Numbered from the stretch's first letter, positions 31,990 through 45,195 are shown. The stretch: DNA of 64,000 nucleotides from Simmondsia chinensis (GCA_018398585.1 JAGTTD010000016.1:28133212-28197211); one strand, 5' to 3'. Program-made: numbers and translations. Notes: generated by a model from the sequence alone, not told the origin.

Positions 31990-33085
31990 TGCTAATATAC
32001 TGCTATTATTGAGTGGATTGATTGCCCGATAGTTGATCTTTTAAGTTGTGGTGACAATAAATGGGGTGGGTTAATGTCAAATGCTAATAATAATTTATGA
32101 TTTGACTCCAATTACAAGTGATGTGCTCGTTTTTGAATTGCTGAAGGTCATTTCTAAACATTATTAATAGGGCCTGAGGGAGGATTGAGTGGTGTAGTTC
32201 CTTCTCTAATTACAAATAAAAATATTTTTAAATATTAAAAATTATTAATATTTTTATAATATATAATTTGTATATAAAATATAAATTTAAAAAGTTGTTT
32301 TACGTTAATAATAAATAAATCTCTATATATTATAGATAAGTTACTCCTCTCTAAAATTCTCTAAACCTCACTTCTAATGATTTTAGAATAAGTATTTTAA
32401 ATTTTCATGAAAAATAAAAGAAACTCAAAAATAAGCTATAGAAGGCTTAAATCTTTTATAAAAGAAAAGAAATGATATAATCAGGATATCAAAAAAATAA
32501 AATAAGGATATTGAGAAGTTAAGAATAACAATTCAAGTTTGAAACATTGAGAACATACTGATGTGACATATTACACTTTTTAACAGTAAACGTCCTTCGT
32601 GCATTGCACGGGATAACACTAGTTAGTAATAATAATGTATAAGTTTAAGTTTATTGTATATAAAGATATATGAATTAAATATGTTATAAATATAGATTAT
32701 AATTTTTTATATTTGGATAATAAAATTTATTTTTTAATATTGTTTGTAATTTTCCTTTATACCTGTTTTCTCATATTGTGATGCTGTTTTGTTTTGCTTT
32801 TTCAGCTACATACTTTTATGCAGGTTGGTGCAGACTTCGCTTTTATAAGCCGTGTCTGTTTTGTATCACAACACGAAGGTAACAGTTAGGGTTGGAATTT
32901 TTGAAGCCAGGTTGAATTTAGATTGACCTATTTAACCCATTAGATAATTAGATTAAATTTGAGTTTGACTCGTATAACTTATTCACAACACACTTGACCC
33001 ATTTATGTATTTATATTATATATTTGAATGATGTAGTATTAATTTAATAATTTATCTTACAATTATAATTATGTTACGTACTTAC
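31990..33085. other. AT-rich intergenic
   Basis: No gene seen. Mixed relic sequence; ATTGCACGGGATAACACTAGTTAGTAAT near 32600 resembles the ends of some plant MITE/Helitron-like sequences but is not diagnostic. Confidence 0.35.
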
Positions 33086-33089
33086 CCAC

Positions 33090-33260
33090 CAGGGCCTTGC
33101 TTTAGTGGTAGAGGCATGTGAGGGGATCGAATATTGCTTTAGGTCAAAAGTTTTAGAGTTTGATCTCCTCTTTGAACCTCTTCTTAAGGAATCCTTGACT
33201 TAACTAGTTTATATAGCTTGTGGGTTGCTATATAAGTCAGGGTCTATTAGATAACTGGAT
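33090..33260 (+). mobile_element. tRNA-derived SINE remnant
   Basis: The head reads GCCTTGCTTTAGTGGTAGAG, a good pol III A box, followed about 50 bp later by GAGTTTGATCTCCTC, a degenerate B box. It does not fold into a complete tRNA, so it is called a SINE head rather than a tRNA gene. Confidence 0.55.
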
Positions 33261-33873
33261 TTCTTGTTAGCAAAATATTAATCGCAACATGTATTATTGA
33301 TATATTTGTAACTGACAAACTAAAAAGGGTGACAAAAATAAAAAAAAATAAAAAAGCGAAAAAAAGTGGGAGCCATTGCTCAAAATGGCCACATCAGCAA
33401 ATTTTAAAAACATAATTTTTTTCGTTTTGAATACCTGACACTTTAAACCTTTTTTTTAATTTAATTTTTAATAAATTATTAATTAAATTAAATATATTAA
33501 TTATATTTTTATTATCATGTTATATTTAACTTTATAATATACGTTTTAATTAAATTATATATGTTATTTATAATAAAATTTTAAATTAAGTTATTTTTTA
33601 AATATAAAATAATATTATCTATACATAATTTTTTAATTTACTGATTATTATTATTATTTAATAATAATAATTTATTTATATAATATTTAACATAAATTAT
33701 TATCTTTAAAATTATTATCAAATGAAGGGAGATACTCAAAATAAAAAAATAATTAAAAATTAAAAATTTACTGACATAAAAACTATTTAGATAAATATTT
33801 TTTAAAATAAATTATTTTAAATAATATTTTTTTAATTTTAAGCTATTTTGAGCGAAGACTCAAACATGGAATG
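33261..33873. other. very AT-rich LPP upstream region
   Basis: Nearly pure A/T from 33420 to 33840. No gene or clear element seen. Confidence 0.5.
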
Positions 33874-33885
33874 CTTTATATAAAG
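33872..33885 (+). promoter_or_regulatory. TATA box of the LPP gene
   Basis: GCTTTATATAAAGTGG lies about 150 bp upstream of a (CT)n-rich leader (34043-34077), as in many plant promoters. A 5'UTR donor-like GAAAG|GTAATT follows at about 34107, so transcription probably starts near 33905-33915. Confidence 0.5.
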
Positions 33886-34041
33886 TGGTAGGGGACAGAT
33901 TTTGAAAAATCAAAACCCATTTTAGTGCATTTTGAATACATTTTCGAATGTCAATTTAACATTTTCGCCATTTCCAATTCAATTCAATCATTTGTTTCAA
34001 TTTACTCCACTGACGGTTTTGAAGATCCACTGCTTGTGTCT

Positions 34042-34042
<1 letters not shown>

Positions 34043-34077
<35 letters not shown>
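34043..34077 (+). repeat. (CT)n microsatellite in the LPP leader
   Basis: About 17 CT units, a position and composition common in plant 5' UTRs. A minus-strand frame through it is not a gene. Confidence 0.85.
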
Positions 34078-34080
<3 letters not shown>

Positions 34081-34189
34081 ATTGTTCGATTTTAGTTTGT
34101 AATTGAAAGGTAATTTCATCTTCGATTGCACTTTTCGACACTGATTCTGTGTTTTTCTCTTTAATTTCTGAGAATTTTGAGGGGAGATG

Positions 34190-35060
34190 GGGAGAAATGG
34201 ATTGAAGTTATGTTTAGTTTGTGTTAGTGAGTTTTCTGTTTGACTTTAGCGGATAATTTTGCGAACGATGATGTGATTCTGGCGAATTTCGAGAAGAAAT
34301 GGATTAAACTTCTCTTTAGGTTGTTTTAGCGAGCTTTCTGTTTGAATTTAGTTGATAATTTGGACGATTTTGCGAATTATGATGTGATTGTGGAGGTGAA
34401 GTTGCGGTTCTTATATTCAAATTTGGCTTATTGAATTTCCTGACGTTAACGTAGATGGAAAGAAATAAGTAAATATTCTCTTTAGTTTGTGTTATTGAAT
34501 TTTTTGTTTGATTGCAATTGATACTTTGTGATTATTATGTGACTGGCGAATTTCTGAAGATGCGGTTGCTTGATAATCAAATTTGGCTTATTCAATCCCT
34601 TAACGTAAATGGAGATGGAAAGAAATAAGTGAATCTTCTCTTATAGTTTGTGTTGGCGAGTTTTCTGTTCGAATTCAGTGGAGATTCTTGATAATCTTGC
34701 GAATTATGATGTGAATGTGGAGGATTTCGATAATCTGGAGAATTTACTTGAGAATTCCCCTCAATCATCAATGTTTTTCTCTTTAATTTCCAAGAATTTT
34801 GAAAGGAGATGAAAAGAAATGAATTAAAACTTCTGTTTAGCTTGTGTTGTCAAGTTTTCTGGTGTTATTTAGTTGATAATTTTGCAATGTCGTGACTGTG
34901 GCGAATTTTCATAGTTACGGTTCCTGATATTCAAATTTGGCTTGTTGGATTTCTTGACGTAGACGGAGATGGAAATAAATAAGTGAATCTTCTGTTTAGT
35001 TTGTGTTGGCGAGTTCTCTGTTCGAATTCAGTGCATATTGTTGAAAATTTTCGATAATCT
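34190..35060 (+). repeat. degenerate tandem repeats in the LPP 5' intron
   Basis: Six copies of a TTAGTTTGTGTTRGYGAGTT anchor at about 34213, 34318, 34483, 34645, 34838 and 34998, with spacing of roughly 105-193 bp. The copies share GCGAATTATGATGTGAT and ATTCAAATTTGGCTTATT blocks. They lie between the proposed 5'UTR exon and the first coding exon. Confidence 0.8.
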
Positions 35061-35639
35061 TGAAATTTGGCTTATTGAGAATTCCATTCTTGAGAATTTA
35101 TTTGAGAAATGATATTTGCTTCCCCCTCAATTATGGATGTTTTGCTATTTTCTTTCCGTTCAAGTTGGAGCTTCAGTTTCTTGAAGTTAAAGTGTTACAA
35201 GTGTTATACTTCATACAGTTTCCTTCATTTTCCTTTGAGTGAACTCCAAGGTTTTCCAAATTTAAATTTGGAAATTCTTGCTTGCACGAAGAGTTGTATT
35301 GTGAGCTCCGTCTCGTATGAAAATAGTGAAAATTTTCTACAGCTTCGTCGATGTAGGTGCAATTGGTTTAATCATATAAATGTTTGTGTCAATTCTCTAT
35401 TTTTTTTTCCTTTGATTTTTTCGTTTTCTACTTGTTGTTTCATATCATTTTCCTACAATGAACCTATTTGGTTTCATTTGTTTCGGGCTTCTAAGAGAAT
35501 CTAGTTTTGCCCACATAATTTTGTTATAGTTAGTAGTAGTATGAGTCAAAAGCTTGACCAATTGATCGTTGAATCATTAAAATCTTTGTCTCAATTCTCT
35601 ATTTTTCCTTTGATTCTTTCGTTTGTACTAAAGAGGGGA

Positions 35640-35853
35640 CCAGCCCTAAAGCACCGGATCCCATTAGAATTCCAAAGTTAAGCGTGCTGGGGTGAGAGTA
35701 GTACCAAGATGGGTGACCTCTTGGGAAGTCCTCGTGTTGCACCCCTCAGGTTGGGGGTACTCGGAAACAGCATATCCTGAAGGAGGACGGCTGCGTACAT
35801 CCACCCCCCCAGACCCTATTTAGGCGAGAGCCCTTAAGGTACTGGGAATGTTG
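35640..35853 (+). mobile_element. 5S rRNA-derived SINE, long form
   Basis: The copy closest to plant 5S rRNA: CTAAAGCACCGGATCCCATT, AAGTTAAGCGTGCTGGG, GATGGGTGACCTCTTGGGAA, then GTCCTCGTGTTGCACCCCT, where a canonical 5S ends. The body follows directly (CAGGTTGGGGGTACTCGG). The tail is decayed. It lies in the LPP 5' intron. Confidence 0.88.
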
Positions 35854-36461
35854 CTTTTTGCTTTCATATCATATACCTACAATCTGCCTGTTTGGTTTCA
35901 TTTGTTTGAGAGCTTCTAAAAGAATCTATTGTTGCCCACATAATTTTGTTAGGAGTATTAATCAAAAACTTGGCCGATTGGTTCTTGATTCTATAGACTC
36001 ACCAGCATTACACGTATGAATGAATGTGTGCATACAACCTCACTTGATCTTGTATTTCTGCTCTTTATAAGGATAAGTATACATATTTGTGTTCGTAAGT
36101 ATTTGGATTTCAGCTTCATATAGCTTCACTAATTTGACTTTATTCTCAATGGTCTTTTGTTATGTGATAAATAAGTGTTTAATGTATGTCGGACAGGCAG
36201 AAAATAGTGTTTTTAGTGAAATTACCACGTTAAAGAATGCATGTGACTAGTTATTGTTGTGGAACTTTTATGTTATCATATTTTGCATTCACTCCGGGGA
36301 AAAGAGTGGCATGTTCTATTCCTTTTATGTATCTTTTTGTTAAAGAAGTTGTTTCGGACACTTTGGTTACTCAAAAGAATTATCTTCTTGTTGAAGAATA
36401 CATAGTTGGATTATGGAATGATATGCTACTGACTGGTTTCTTCCACTTGTAGTCCGTGAAG

Positions 36462-39400
36462 ATGCCAGAAATTCAACTAGGTGCTCACACTATAAGGTCC
36501 CATGGTTTACAAGTGGCTAGAATACATATGCATGATTGGATCATACTTTTCCTTCTTGTGATACTTGATGGTGTCTTGAATGTTATCGAACCGTTTCATC
36601 GATTTGTTGGCAAGGGGATGATGCAAGACCTCATGTACCCGTATAAAGGCAATACGATTCCCTTTTGGGCCGTCCCAGTATGTCTAGACTTTACATTGTA
36701 CTCTTAATGTCAGTAAAATCGTGCTAAATTCTTTATACTTATGGGATTCTTTTTCCTCTTCTTTTGACAGTTCATTGCAATCTTGTTGCCTTTTTGCATC
36801 ATTCTTACCTACTATTTCATCAGAAGGGATGTCTATGACTTCCATCAAGCGACTTTGGGTATATTTTCTTATCTTCTGATAGAAGATGTATGCACCCGAT
36901 TGTGGAGGGCTGATGGTTCTGTATGGTTTTTGTGTATAGGGCTTTTATTTTCTGTGCTGATAACTGCTGTGATAACTGACGCGATCAAAGATGGTGTTGG
37001 TCGACCTCGTCCTGATTTTTTCTGGCGTTGTTTTCCTGATGGAAAAGGGGTATGTTATTTGATGGGCTTCTGCTGTGTGTTCTGTTACATGTTAATCCGG
37101 TCGCTAGATTTGGTCTAATACTTTCCGTGTCAATGTTGGTATTGTTTATCTAGGTGTTTGATAATTTGACGGGAAAAGTGAAGTGTACTGGACTTAAGGG
37201 CGTGATCAAAGAAGGTCATAAAAGCTTTCCGAGCGGGCACACTTCGTGTGAGAATTGCCATTACTATCTATCTACTGTTCATTATGCACTCCATTATAGA
37301 GGCCATTACTTAACTCCTATACTGGATTTTGAGATAGTTGCTACAAAATTAGTGATTTCTCCATAGTACCTTTATGGTATACATAACGTCTATATATTAT
37401 ATTCTATTTACTAGAATATACTTATAAATGTGTTTACTTGTTGAAAAGCTATTGAAAGGGGCATAAAAGTTTATGGTTGCATGACTTCTTATCGAAGTAG
37501 CTTATGTGTTAATCTAGATAATCCAATGTGATTGCCGCAGCTTGCTATGAAGTGTCCTCGACACTGCATTGCATCGACTGCGAATGATGTGCTCAACTTC
37601 TCCCCATTTAGGTGCCATTCTGTTTATGTATTTTTTTTGTGTCCTTACCGTGTTTCTTGATCCGTCCAGTTCAAGTTTATGCATTCTGCATTTGATGTGA
37701 GATTTGTCATATTGGATCAAGAAAATAAGAAAATATACCCAAAGTTGCTTGATGGAAGTCGTAGACATCCCTTCTGATGAAATAGTAGGTAAGAATGACA
37801 CAAGAAGGCAACAAGATTGTGATGAACTGTCACAAGAAGAGAAAAAAGAACCCGATGAGCATCAAGAATTTAGCAAGATTTTACTGACATTAAGAGTACA
37901 CTGTAAAGTCTAGACATATTGGGACGGCCCAAAAGGGAATCGTATTGTCTTTGTAAGGGCACATGAGCTCATCCATCATCCCCTCTCCAACAAATTGATG
38001 AAATGGTTCGATAACATTGAGGATACCATCAATTATCACGAGGAGAAGTATCACCCAGTCATGCATATGTATTCTAGCTACTTGTACACCATGGAACCTT
38101 GTAGTATGGGCACCTTGTTGAATTTCGGGCATACAAGGGAAGAAACAAGTCAATAGCGTATCATTCCCATAATCCAACTATGTAATCTTCAACAACAAGA
38201 TAATTATTGTTTTTGAGTACCCAAAGTGTCCGAAACAATTTTTCTAACAAAAAGATACATAGAAGGTATAGAACATGCCACTCCTTTGCCAGAGTGAGTG
38301 CAAATTATGATGGCATAAAAGTTCCCAAACATTGGCAAGTTAGTCACATGCATTCTTTAACGTGGTGATTTCACTAGGAACACTATTTTCTGCCTGTCCG
38401 ACGTATATAAAACACTTATTTATCATCTAATCAAAATCCATCAAGAATAAAGTTTGAAATTGATGAAGTTATATAAATCTGAAACCAGATACATGTGAAT
38501 AAAAATATGTGTACTTATCCCTCCAAAAAAGACAACTATGCTGAAACACAAGATCAAGTGAGGCTGTATGCATACATTCTTTGCGGGAGCCTCTTTGAGG
38601 CACTGAATTTGTTGTTGTTGTTGTATAACACTCAAGAGCAACTTATGTTCCCATGAAAGAGAACACTTTGACATCTAGGCTCATTTGTTTAAGGTAAGTC
38701 TTCTTCCATTCCATTTCATCATTTTCTTACATAAATGAACATCAACAATGACTTCAAAACGAAATATATTTTCCTGTATGATGATGAAGTTACCTTTCTC
38801 TCAGGGAAAATGTTCTTAGTCCAACAAAACGAAGCCCCAATGTTGATTCTGATCCAGATGATTTACTGTTTTCGTGTCCCCAGGGTCCTTCGCTGGTCTT
38901 GGTTTCCTTGCGTGGTACCTATCGGGGAAGATCAAGGCTTTTGACCGAAGGGGCCATGTTGCAAAGCTCTGTATCGTTTTCACACCTATACTTCTTGCTG
39001 CGCTAGTGGCTGTTTCTCGTGTTGATGACTATTGGCACCACTGGCAAGACGTCTTTGCTGGAAGTCTCCTAGGTATGTAGCAACAAATGTGTAGTCTTGC
39101 CCCTATAACGTGCAATACCTTTTAGGGTGTCTCCACCTTGACCTCTAGTTTCAAGGAATTTTGCCTTTCCACACAAGCTATTATGTTCGATAAAAAGTAG
39201 ATCTCGATAGAACAAATGTGCAGCAGTAGGACTGGACATAATCCCAACCAACTGCTTGGGACCCAATTTGAAAAACCCCAACTTATAGAGGTTGTTTTTT
39301 AATTTACAATTATTAACATTAATAGTTTTTAAAAGAAAAGTTATTATATATGAAGGGTCCCATTTAAAAATTTTGTTTAGCACCCCGAGAATGTTAGGAC

Positions 39401-40282
39401 TGGCCCTATATAGCAGATTGATCAAATGGAGGCAGGTGATTGCCGCATGTAAAGTTAAAAGCTTTTGCTACATGAAACAGAAAAAAGGATCAAAATGGCA
39501 TAATTCGATCAATCGACTTGGTTATGATGGATTGAAACAACATTCGGTGAATTGAATGTTGAATAGAAATAATGAGACAAGCCTAATTCATTTTGTTATC
39601 ATTGCTTCCGTTAGTAAAATTCGCATATAATATACATTGTGGACATGTATCCCTACTTTCCTGTTTTATGTATTTTCAATAATATAGTAAAGTACGAATT
39701 TTCTTGATGGTGTGCGAATAGCGCACGTATTATATGACACATCTGTTTTTTTCCATGTAAAATATCCATATATACTATATGTTACATTATATTTTACTAA
39801 ATTTATCACTTTAACTTTCAAATTATCGATTGTACCTATTATTTAATGTTCTATGTTTCTGCTATTATTATGATGACTAACATTATACTTTACTTTTATA
39901 AGTCTAAGAACTTTCGACCAAAGTTTTTATATAGCGGAATAATACAAGTACATATTAGATCCCATTTACTTTCCGTACCGTATTTTGCTAACAGACATCA
40001 TTGTTGCTTACTTTGTGACGGGCAGGGTTAGTGGTGGCTTCATTTTGTTACTTGCAGTTCTTTCCACCACCCTATGATGTTGATGGATGGGGACCACACG
40101 CGTACTTCCGGATGCTCTCGGAATCAAGAAACGGTGCTCAGGATATCAATAACAACGCGAACGCTCTGAACATACGGCCCACAGAGCTCGAGAGCGTGCA
40201 AGTCGAGTCGCATCACGGCTCGGAATCATCCAGCTTTTCTAGGCCAATTCTGGAGACAAGGGATGTTGGAACAAGATCGTGA
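36462..40282 (+). CDS. LPP: lipid phosphate phosphatase (PAP2 family), 6 coding exons
   Basis: Exons: 36462-36677, 36771-36858, 36940-37049, 37154-37247, 38884-39072, 40026-40282; GT-AG throughout, phases agree, 954 nt (317 aa). The family dephosphorylates phosphatidic acid and diacylglycerol pyrophosphate at membranes. All three catalytic PAP2 motifs are present: K118-x6-R125-P126, PSGH 164-167 and S214-R215-x5-H221-x3-D225. Hydrophobic segments fit six membrane spans (for example [32 protein letters not shown]). N-terminal [15 protein letters not shown] and C-terminal [20 protein letters not shown] match plant LPP2/LPP3-type proteins. The ATG at 36462 is chosen because an in-frame TAG lies just upstream. 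Intron 4 (37248-38883) is long and holds an inverted copy of exons 1-2. Confidence 0.94.
37726..38578 (-). pseudogene. inverted partial copy of LPP exons 1-2 and upstream sequence, inside LPP intron 4
   Basis: Reverse-complement relative of 36018-36865. On the minus strand an ATG at 38132 opens [20 protein letters not shown] and continues to NTIPFWAVP, then a copy of exon 2 ([17 protein letters not shown]). The exon-1 donor reads CCCA|ATATG instead of GTATG, so this copy could not splice normally. Homology stops just past exon 2. There are many silent and replacement differences from the functional exons, so it is not recent. Confidence 0.88.
38579..38625 (+). mobile_element. SINE 3' end fragment
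   Basis: GCGGGAGCCTCTTTGAGGCA, then CTGAATTTG and a (TTG)n tail. It lies exactly at the outer edge of the inverted LPP copy and may mark a rearrangement junction. Confidence 0.65.
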
Positions 40283-41597
40283 GCTTTCTTCTTACTTAGC
40301 AGGTATGTGGATAGGTGCTTTCTTGTGAATTTGTGTAGCAGTGAGGTTTCTTTTTCTGCTCAAAAAAAAAAAAAAAAAGGATTTCTTGTCATGCTAATCA
40401 CGAAACGTTTTTTTTTTATTTAGAAAATGGGCACTGTAAATGTCAGATTTGATGTAGGGTTCTCTTTTTGGGTAATATAAACCTTGCCTTGATGGTAGCC
40501 ACCTGAGGCATTGGGTGGTTATTGTTGTGTGCTTCGTTTTTCTATTTCTCTATTAGCAAAAGAGAGAAATCGCGGTTTTAAGTAGTATCGTGTTCGTGTT
40601 CGTGGTAACAATGATGTCGAGTACTATGTTACCTAAAGTTAAGTAGATTAGAGTTGCAGGTGTTGGTATAGTGGTTTGTCTCTTAATTAATTTTTGTTAG
40701 AAAATGTTAAAATTTAACATAATTCAAACAATATATTCGAATCTTTATTAGAGTTTGATTTTTTTTTTTTTTTTTTGCGGAAAAATGTCTAATAACATGT
40801 AATTCGACAATCAACATTCGGTGAATATTTTATCACAATTTGTTAAATTTTTTATAAAAATATTGACTTTACGTATGCATATCATCTTAATGATGTGTCA
40901 TATCAACAATTTTTGTATAAAATTAGTCAGGTGTTTATAAAAATTCATTAATTTGAGACATATGGTTTATTTCTAAATAAACTTTTCTTTTCCTTTTCTA
41001 TAAATGGTAAAGAGAAAAGCGTTAAGCATGCTTTCTGGATATGCTTTATCTAACGCATTAGCAGAAACAATGGGGCTTAGCTCTTAGCAAGGCATCGAAA
41101 ACCACTAAATTACCGAGGAAATATGATGACTAAATCTCGCCGTCCAATTTGTAACCATATTAACCCCTTAATTTTCTTCATTTTCTCAACAATCTCTCTT
41201 TCTTTACCCCCGTTTCTTCAAGCTCCATTGTTTTTTTTGATGCGGTAGACAAAGTCTTTCATGTAAAGCATGTTTAATACTTTTGAAAAAAGATAATGTT
41301 ATTATCAGAACAACATTATAATTTTTAATACAATTTTGTGACTCTTATTATTTATAAAATATATCATTACTTTGACAATAATTATTTGTGGCATAGCAAT
41401 AACGACGTCCTTTAAAAAAACTCGGAAAGAGATGCTTATTTAGAAATGAACCATATAAGAATAACCGCCCAATTCTTTTGAAGGTTAGGTATCCGAGCCC
41501 ATGTGACGGGCCATGTCTTGGAGTACTTAAATTAGGAAATACAAGCAAGTTATATTTCTAATTTTATGAAAATAAAGAAGTAAAAATAATATTTTTA
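40283..41597. other. LPP 3' flank, then repeat relics
   Basis: 40283-40985 is the LPP 3' flank, also present inverted at 46730-47400. It includes poly-A tracts near 40363 and a deletion-scarred SINE end (about 40483-40535). 41290-41390 is a small MITE-like repeat. No gene seen. Confidence 0.5.
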
Positions 41598-41795
41598 GTG
41601 TCTCAAGGACTCTTGCTTAAGCAGGGTCTAGGGGATAGATGTACGCAGCCTCCCCCCTTCAGGCCCCAACCTAAGGGGTGCAACACGAGGGCTTCCTAGG
41701 AGTTTATCTATTTTGGTACTATTCTTGCCCAAGCAAGCTTAATTTCAAACTTCTAATGGGATCCGATGCTTAAGTGTTGGTACCCTCTTAGGTAA
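41598..41795 (-). mobile_element. 5S rRNA-derived SINE, long form
   Basis: On the minus strand: ACCAACACTTAAGCATCGGA, AAGTTTGAAATTAAGCTTGC (mutated box A), then body and GCTTAAGCAAGAGTCCTTGA. Much more diverged than the 7223 copy. The tail is lost. Confidence 0.75.
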
Positions 41796-42204
41796 AAAGG
41801 TTATAAGTAATACCTAAAATTTTGAGAACGCAATAATTCCCTTTGAAACCGATCCAAGCAATTAGAGTAGTCGGTGTTACAATGACAAGTTTGAGTATAT
41901 CTGATTTGTAAAAATTTAAATATCGGTTCAGATATAAATACTACTTTGGATCATCTACTCATTATCACTACAATAAAAAAGGTAAATTCTCGGCGCTTTT
42001 TTTTGCAATTCTCGGCGCAAAAAAGCGCAGAGAAAGAAAACGCCAAGAAAAAAAAACGCCGACGTTTTCGGCGCTTATAAACGCCGAAAGCTTCAGCTCG
42101 CCGAGATTTTTTGGCGCTTATAATCGCCGAGAGCTTTGGCGTTTATACGCGCCGAGATTTTTCGGTGCTTATTAATGTCAAGATTTTTCGAGTTTTTTAA
42201 ATAC

Positions 42205-42274
42205 CCTATTTTCTCTTCTTAGCATGAAGATTTTACAAACAGCCTGTATTGCCTATTTATTTGTGCATATTTTT

Positions 42275-42306
<32 letters not shown>

Positions 42307-43285
42307 ATTACTTAATAAAAAAATATCAACTAAACTGATAAATTTTTCATAAAACTCCGAATTCAACAATCAAAATATTACAACATTGTCAATGTACTTT
42401 GATAGTTTAATACAAAATTTGATATTCTTTCCACTCTAAATATCAATATAATTAATCTAATATCAACCAAAATAAAAAAATAAAAAACAATGCTAACTTA
42501 GTCAAGTACATTCTTCACAAATATATCAATCAACCGAACGAGCTTGGCGTGCTTGGAGATGCAAAAAAATTTGAGGGTTCACCATCACCTGATCCCGATT
42601 CATCTCTACCCTATATAGACAACACAATAATAACATTACTTATGTACAAAATATCAATCTACCAGTTTACTATCACATAAATCAATAACAATGAGCACAT
42701 GAAATCATTGTTCGGAACCCGTCAACCCTCAAGTGTCCACAATCCCTTTTGGAAGGGAATTAGGAGTAGATAGAGGGAGGCCTAGGTTGTGCTGTATCTC
42801 ATAACTTCCATATCATGTGATTGCCACCTATTTAGCTTGCCCTCCATTCTCATTTCCATCTAGTATGTGCTTGAAGCAAATGAAGAGTCTGCTACATCTT
42901 AAGGCGACAATATAGCACATGAGATTCCACTCTCTGCCACATCTTGCAAAGCACAACACACATGATTCAAATTATATTTTGTTGTCTAAAGTTAGGCTAT
43001 TCCTCATATGGGAAAAATTGAAAGAGGATTATCAATGAAGATATTAGAGAAAAGATTTAGTAGAAGAAGTGTCAAAACATCCAAAAACCAAACCATCTTA
43101 TCAAGCAGCAAGACAAGTACATCTGATCCAAAATTTTGCTTCACATGGTAAATTCATGTAGTTTCCCAAAAGTACCAACCCCAATGCCGCCTTTTGTCTC
43201 AATCATTCACATCATCAATTTCATTATTTACAAAGGATTAGAAAGGCAATTATTTGCATTATAGTACAAACAAATACAAATTAAA
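42205..43285. other. CACTA internal sequence without a coding call
   Basis: 3' part of the element on its coding strand. It holds a (CA)n/(TA)n microsatellite at about 42278-42305 and AT-rich sequence. I found no DDE or zinc-finger domain here. Confidence 0.45.
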
Positions 43286-43289
43286 TAGA

Positions 43290-45195
43290 TTATCTTACCA
43301 GATTAGCAACCGCAGTAATAATTGCTCGACCTTCTAATATCATTTCATTTGATGCTTGGCCAAAAGAAACAGCATCATAGATGGGTAGGAGCCTTCTCAT
43401 TTGCTGCTTTACTTTGGCCAATTCTATTTTCATATTTTGCAATTCGACATGATCACTGGTACGGTCGAGTCCCTTTTTCTTTAGTTCACCCCTGACTCCG
43501 TATATATCACTCCTCTTCACCCCAAATCCATAGCCTATCGCTCGATAGCCCGGATTTTCCTGTTCATACATTAGCTCTGTAAATACTTCCTCCTCGATTT
43601 CTGATCGAGGTCTGGAAGAAGATACAACTCGAGCCTCGACTATTTCTCTAGCTGTATCCTACAAATAAGAGAAAAAGACATTAAATACATTTAAATTAAA
43701 AGAAATGTGAGATAATAATAAAACCCACCATAAATTCTTGCGAAACAGTGTTTTCAAAAAAGCCACCACTTTTCCTTGTATGTGTTTCCTGGTAAAATTC
43801 TATACTGGTGGGCTTCCTCCCTTTGTCAATTTCCTACAATCAACACGTCAACATAAGTCTTAACTAATTTAAAAGGTAGATAGTAATAATACACTAAACA
43901 TATACTGAAATCCTTACAAAACTATCTCTTTTATTCGCATAACTTGTTGAACCAGTCGTGTGAAACTGATTCTGCTTGGCACGCTCTTCTTTACCGCATT
44001 TACTCTTCTCCTGACATTGGAAATCAACATCAATCCAAGAAAAACTTTACATTCATAATCAATATCAATCTGCTTCCCCCTTTTTAACCAATAAAAAATT
44101 ACTTAAAAAGAAATTGTTTTACCTTGCCTTATGGAGAAAACAAAAAATGTACCAAAGTTATCCATTGGTCACGATTAACTCCTTGTGGCACTGTTGCAAT
44201 AACTTCGGCCTCAGTTTTCCCCTCTTCGCAATATGCTGCTTTTAAACTAGTCTTATAACCCCTCCACATTTTGCCAAGATGCTGTAGTATTGATTTATCA
44301 ATCAATATATCATCGGGAATTAAAAATTTTCCCTAAAACATAAAATCCAACAATAATGTCACAAAAAGGCAAAGGAATAGTAAGAAGGCATAGAGCAATA
44401 GTTGTACTAGTAAGAGAGCAACCACGTTTCAGTGCTATATCCACTCTAGCAGGTACTTACTGTAACCTAAATAATACATTTTATACATTTCACTCGAGCA
44501 GTAAAATTTGTGTCACTAACCTACTGTCAATTATACTATTGAATTAAATTAACACAATTAAGAGTATAAAACCTTAATTAATACAATGATAAAGTTCAGA
44601 AACTTCAGACATACATATTATATCATATATATAAAGTAAACTTTAGATATAAATAATACTTACTCGAATAACCTCAATAGCTTCTGCTTTGTATTGGTCA
44701 TTCATCGTACGCCAATCTTTTACTCCGAGCGGACAAAATCGTCACGTTTTGGCAACCTCTCCAATAAACCGGACCAACAAATCACCACCCTTTCTAATTG
44801 GTTGGCGTAGGTCATTGAACCGCACAATAACTCTTATACCTTCAGAAAGATGCCATAATTCCTTAACCGGTATCGTCCTTAAGGTACTCAAGTTACCTTG
44901 GCCATCTATTAATCATTAAGATATACCATTACTTTTCTAATCGATTGAAAAATTATTACCATAATTAATGCTATTCATATGTAAATTTAATGCTATAAAA
45001 TTGAAAATATTTACCGATAAGTTGAAGTAGCTCCCTCTCATCAAATGGCACGTTAGTGGACCAAACACCAACATCCCTCACTGGTCCCTCTGCTTGAGAT
45101 GTTGACGCTCTTCGCTGATTGTCATCACCTCTTTCATGTTCTGGTGTTGGTGTTGATGACTGCACTGATTTGCTGCTTCTAAAAAACCTCCTCAT
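43290..45195 (-). pseudogene. Ptta/En-Spm (Transposase_24-type) accessory protein gene, decayed
   Basis: Proposed exons (minus): 45195-45015, 44905-44664, about 44334-44122, about 44012-43919, about 43834-43730, about 43658-43290. Frames connect across GT-AG sites. Readable blocks are VWSTNVPFDERELLQLIG, RFCPLGVKDWRTMNDQYKAE, ILQHLGKMWRGYKTSLKAAY, EKSKCGKEERAKQNQFHTTG, GRKPTSIEFYQETHTRK and a C-terminal coiled-coil-like segment. These follow the plant transposase Ptta/En/Spm family. Exon 2 has an in-frame TGA just before RFCPLG, and exon 3 has a TAA near its end, so the gene is probably dead. Confidence 0.72.

Noticed and set aside
33090..33180. tRNA gene
   Set aside because: A box is good but the B box is degenerate, spacing is too long and no cloverleaf forms; better explained as a SINE head.
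36237..36452. N-terminal extension of LPP from a 71-codon upstream frame
   Set aside because: It ends in TAG just before the LPP ATG, and its product has no similarity to LPP N-termini; at most it is 5' UTR. The inverted copy shares this sequence, which explains its presence there.
37890..38177. independent LPP-like gene on the minus strand
   Set aside because: Covers only exons 1-2, donor GT is changed to AT, and no downstream exons follow on that strand; it is an inverted partial duplicate.
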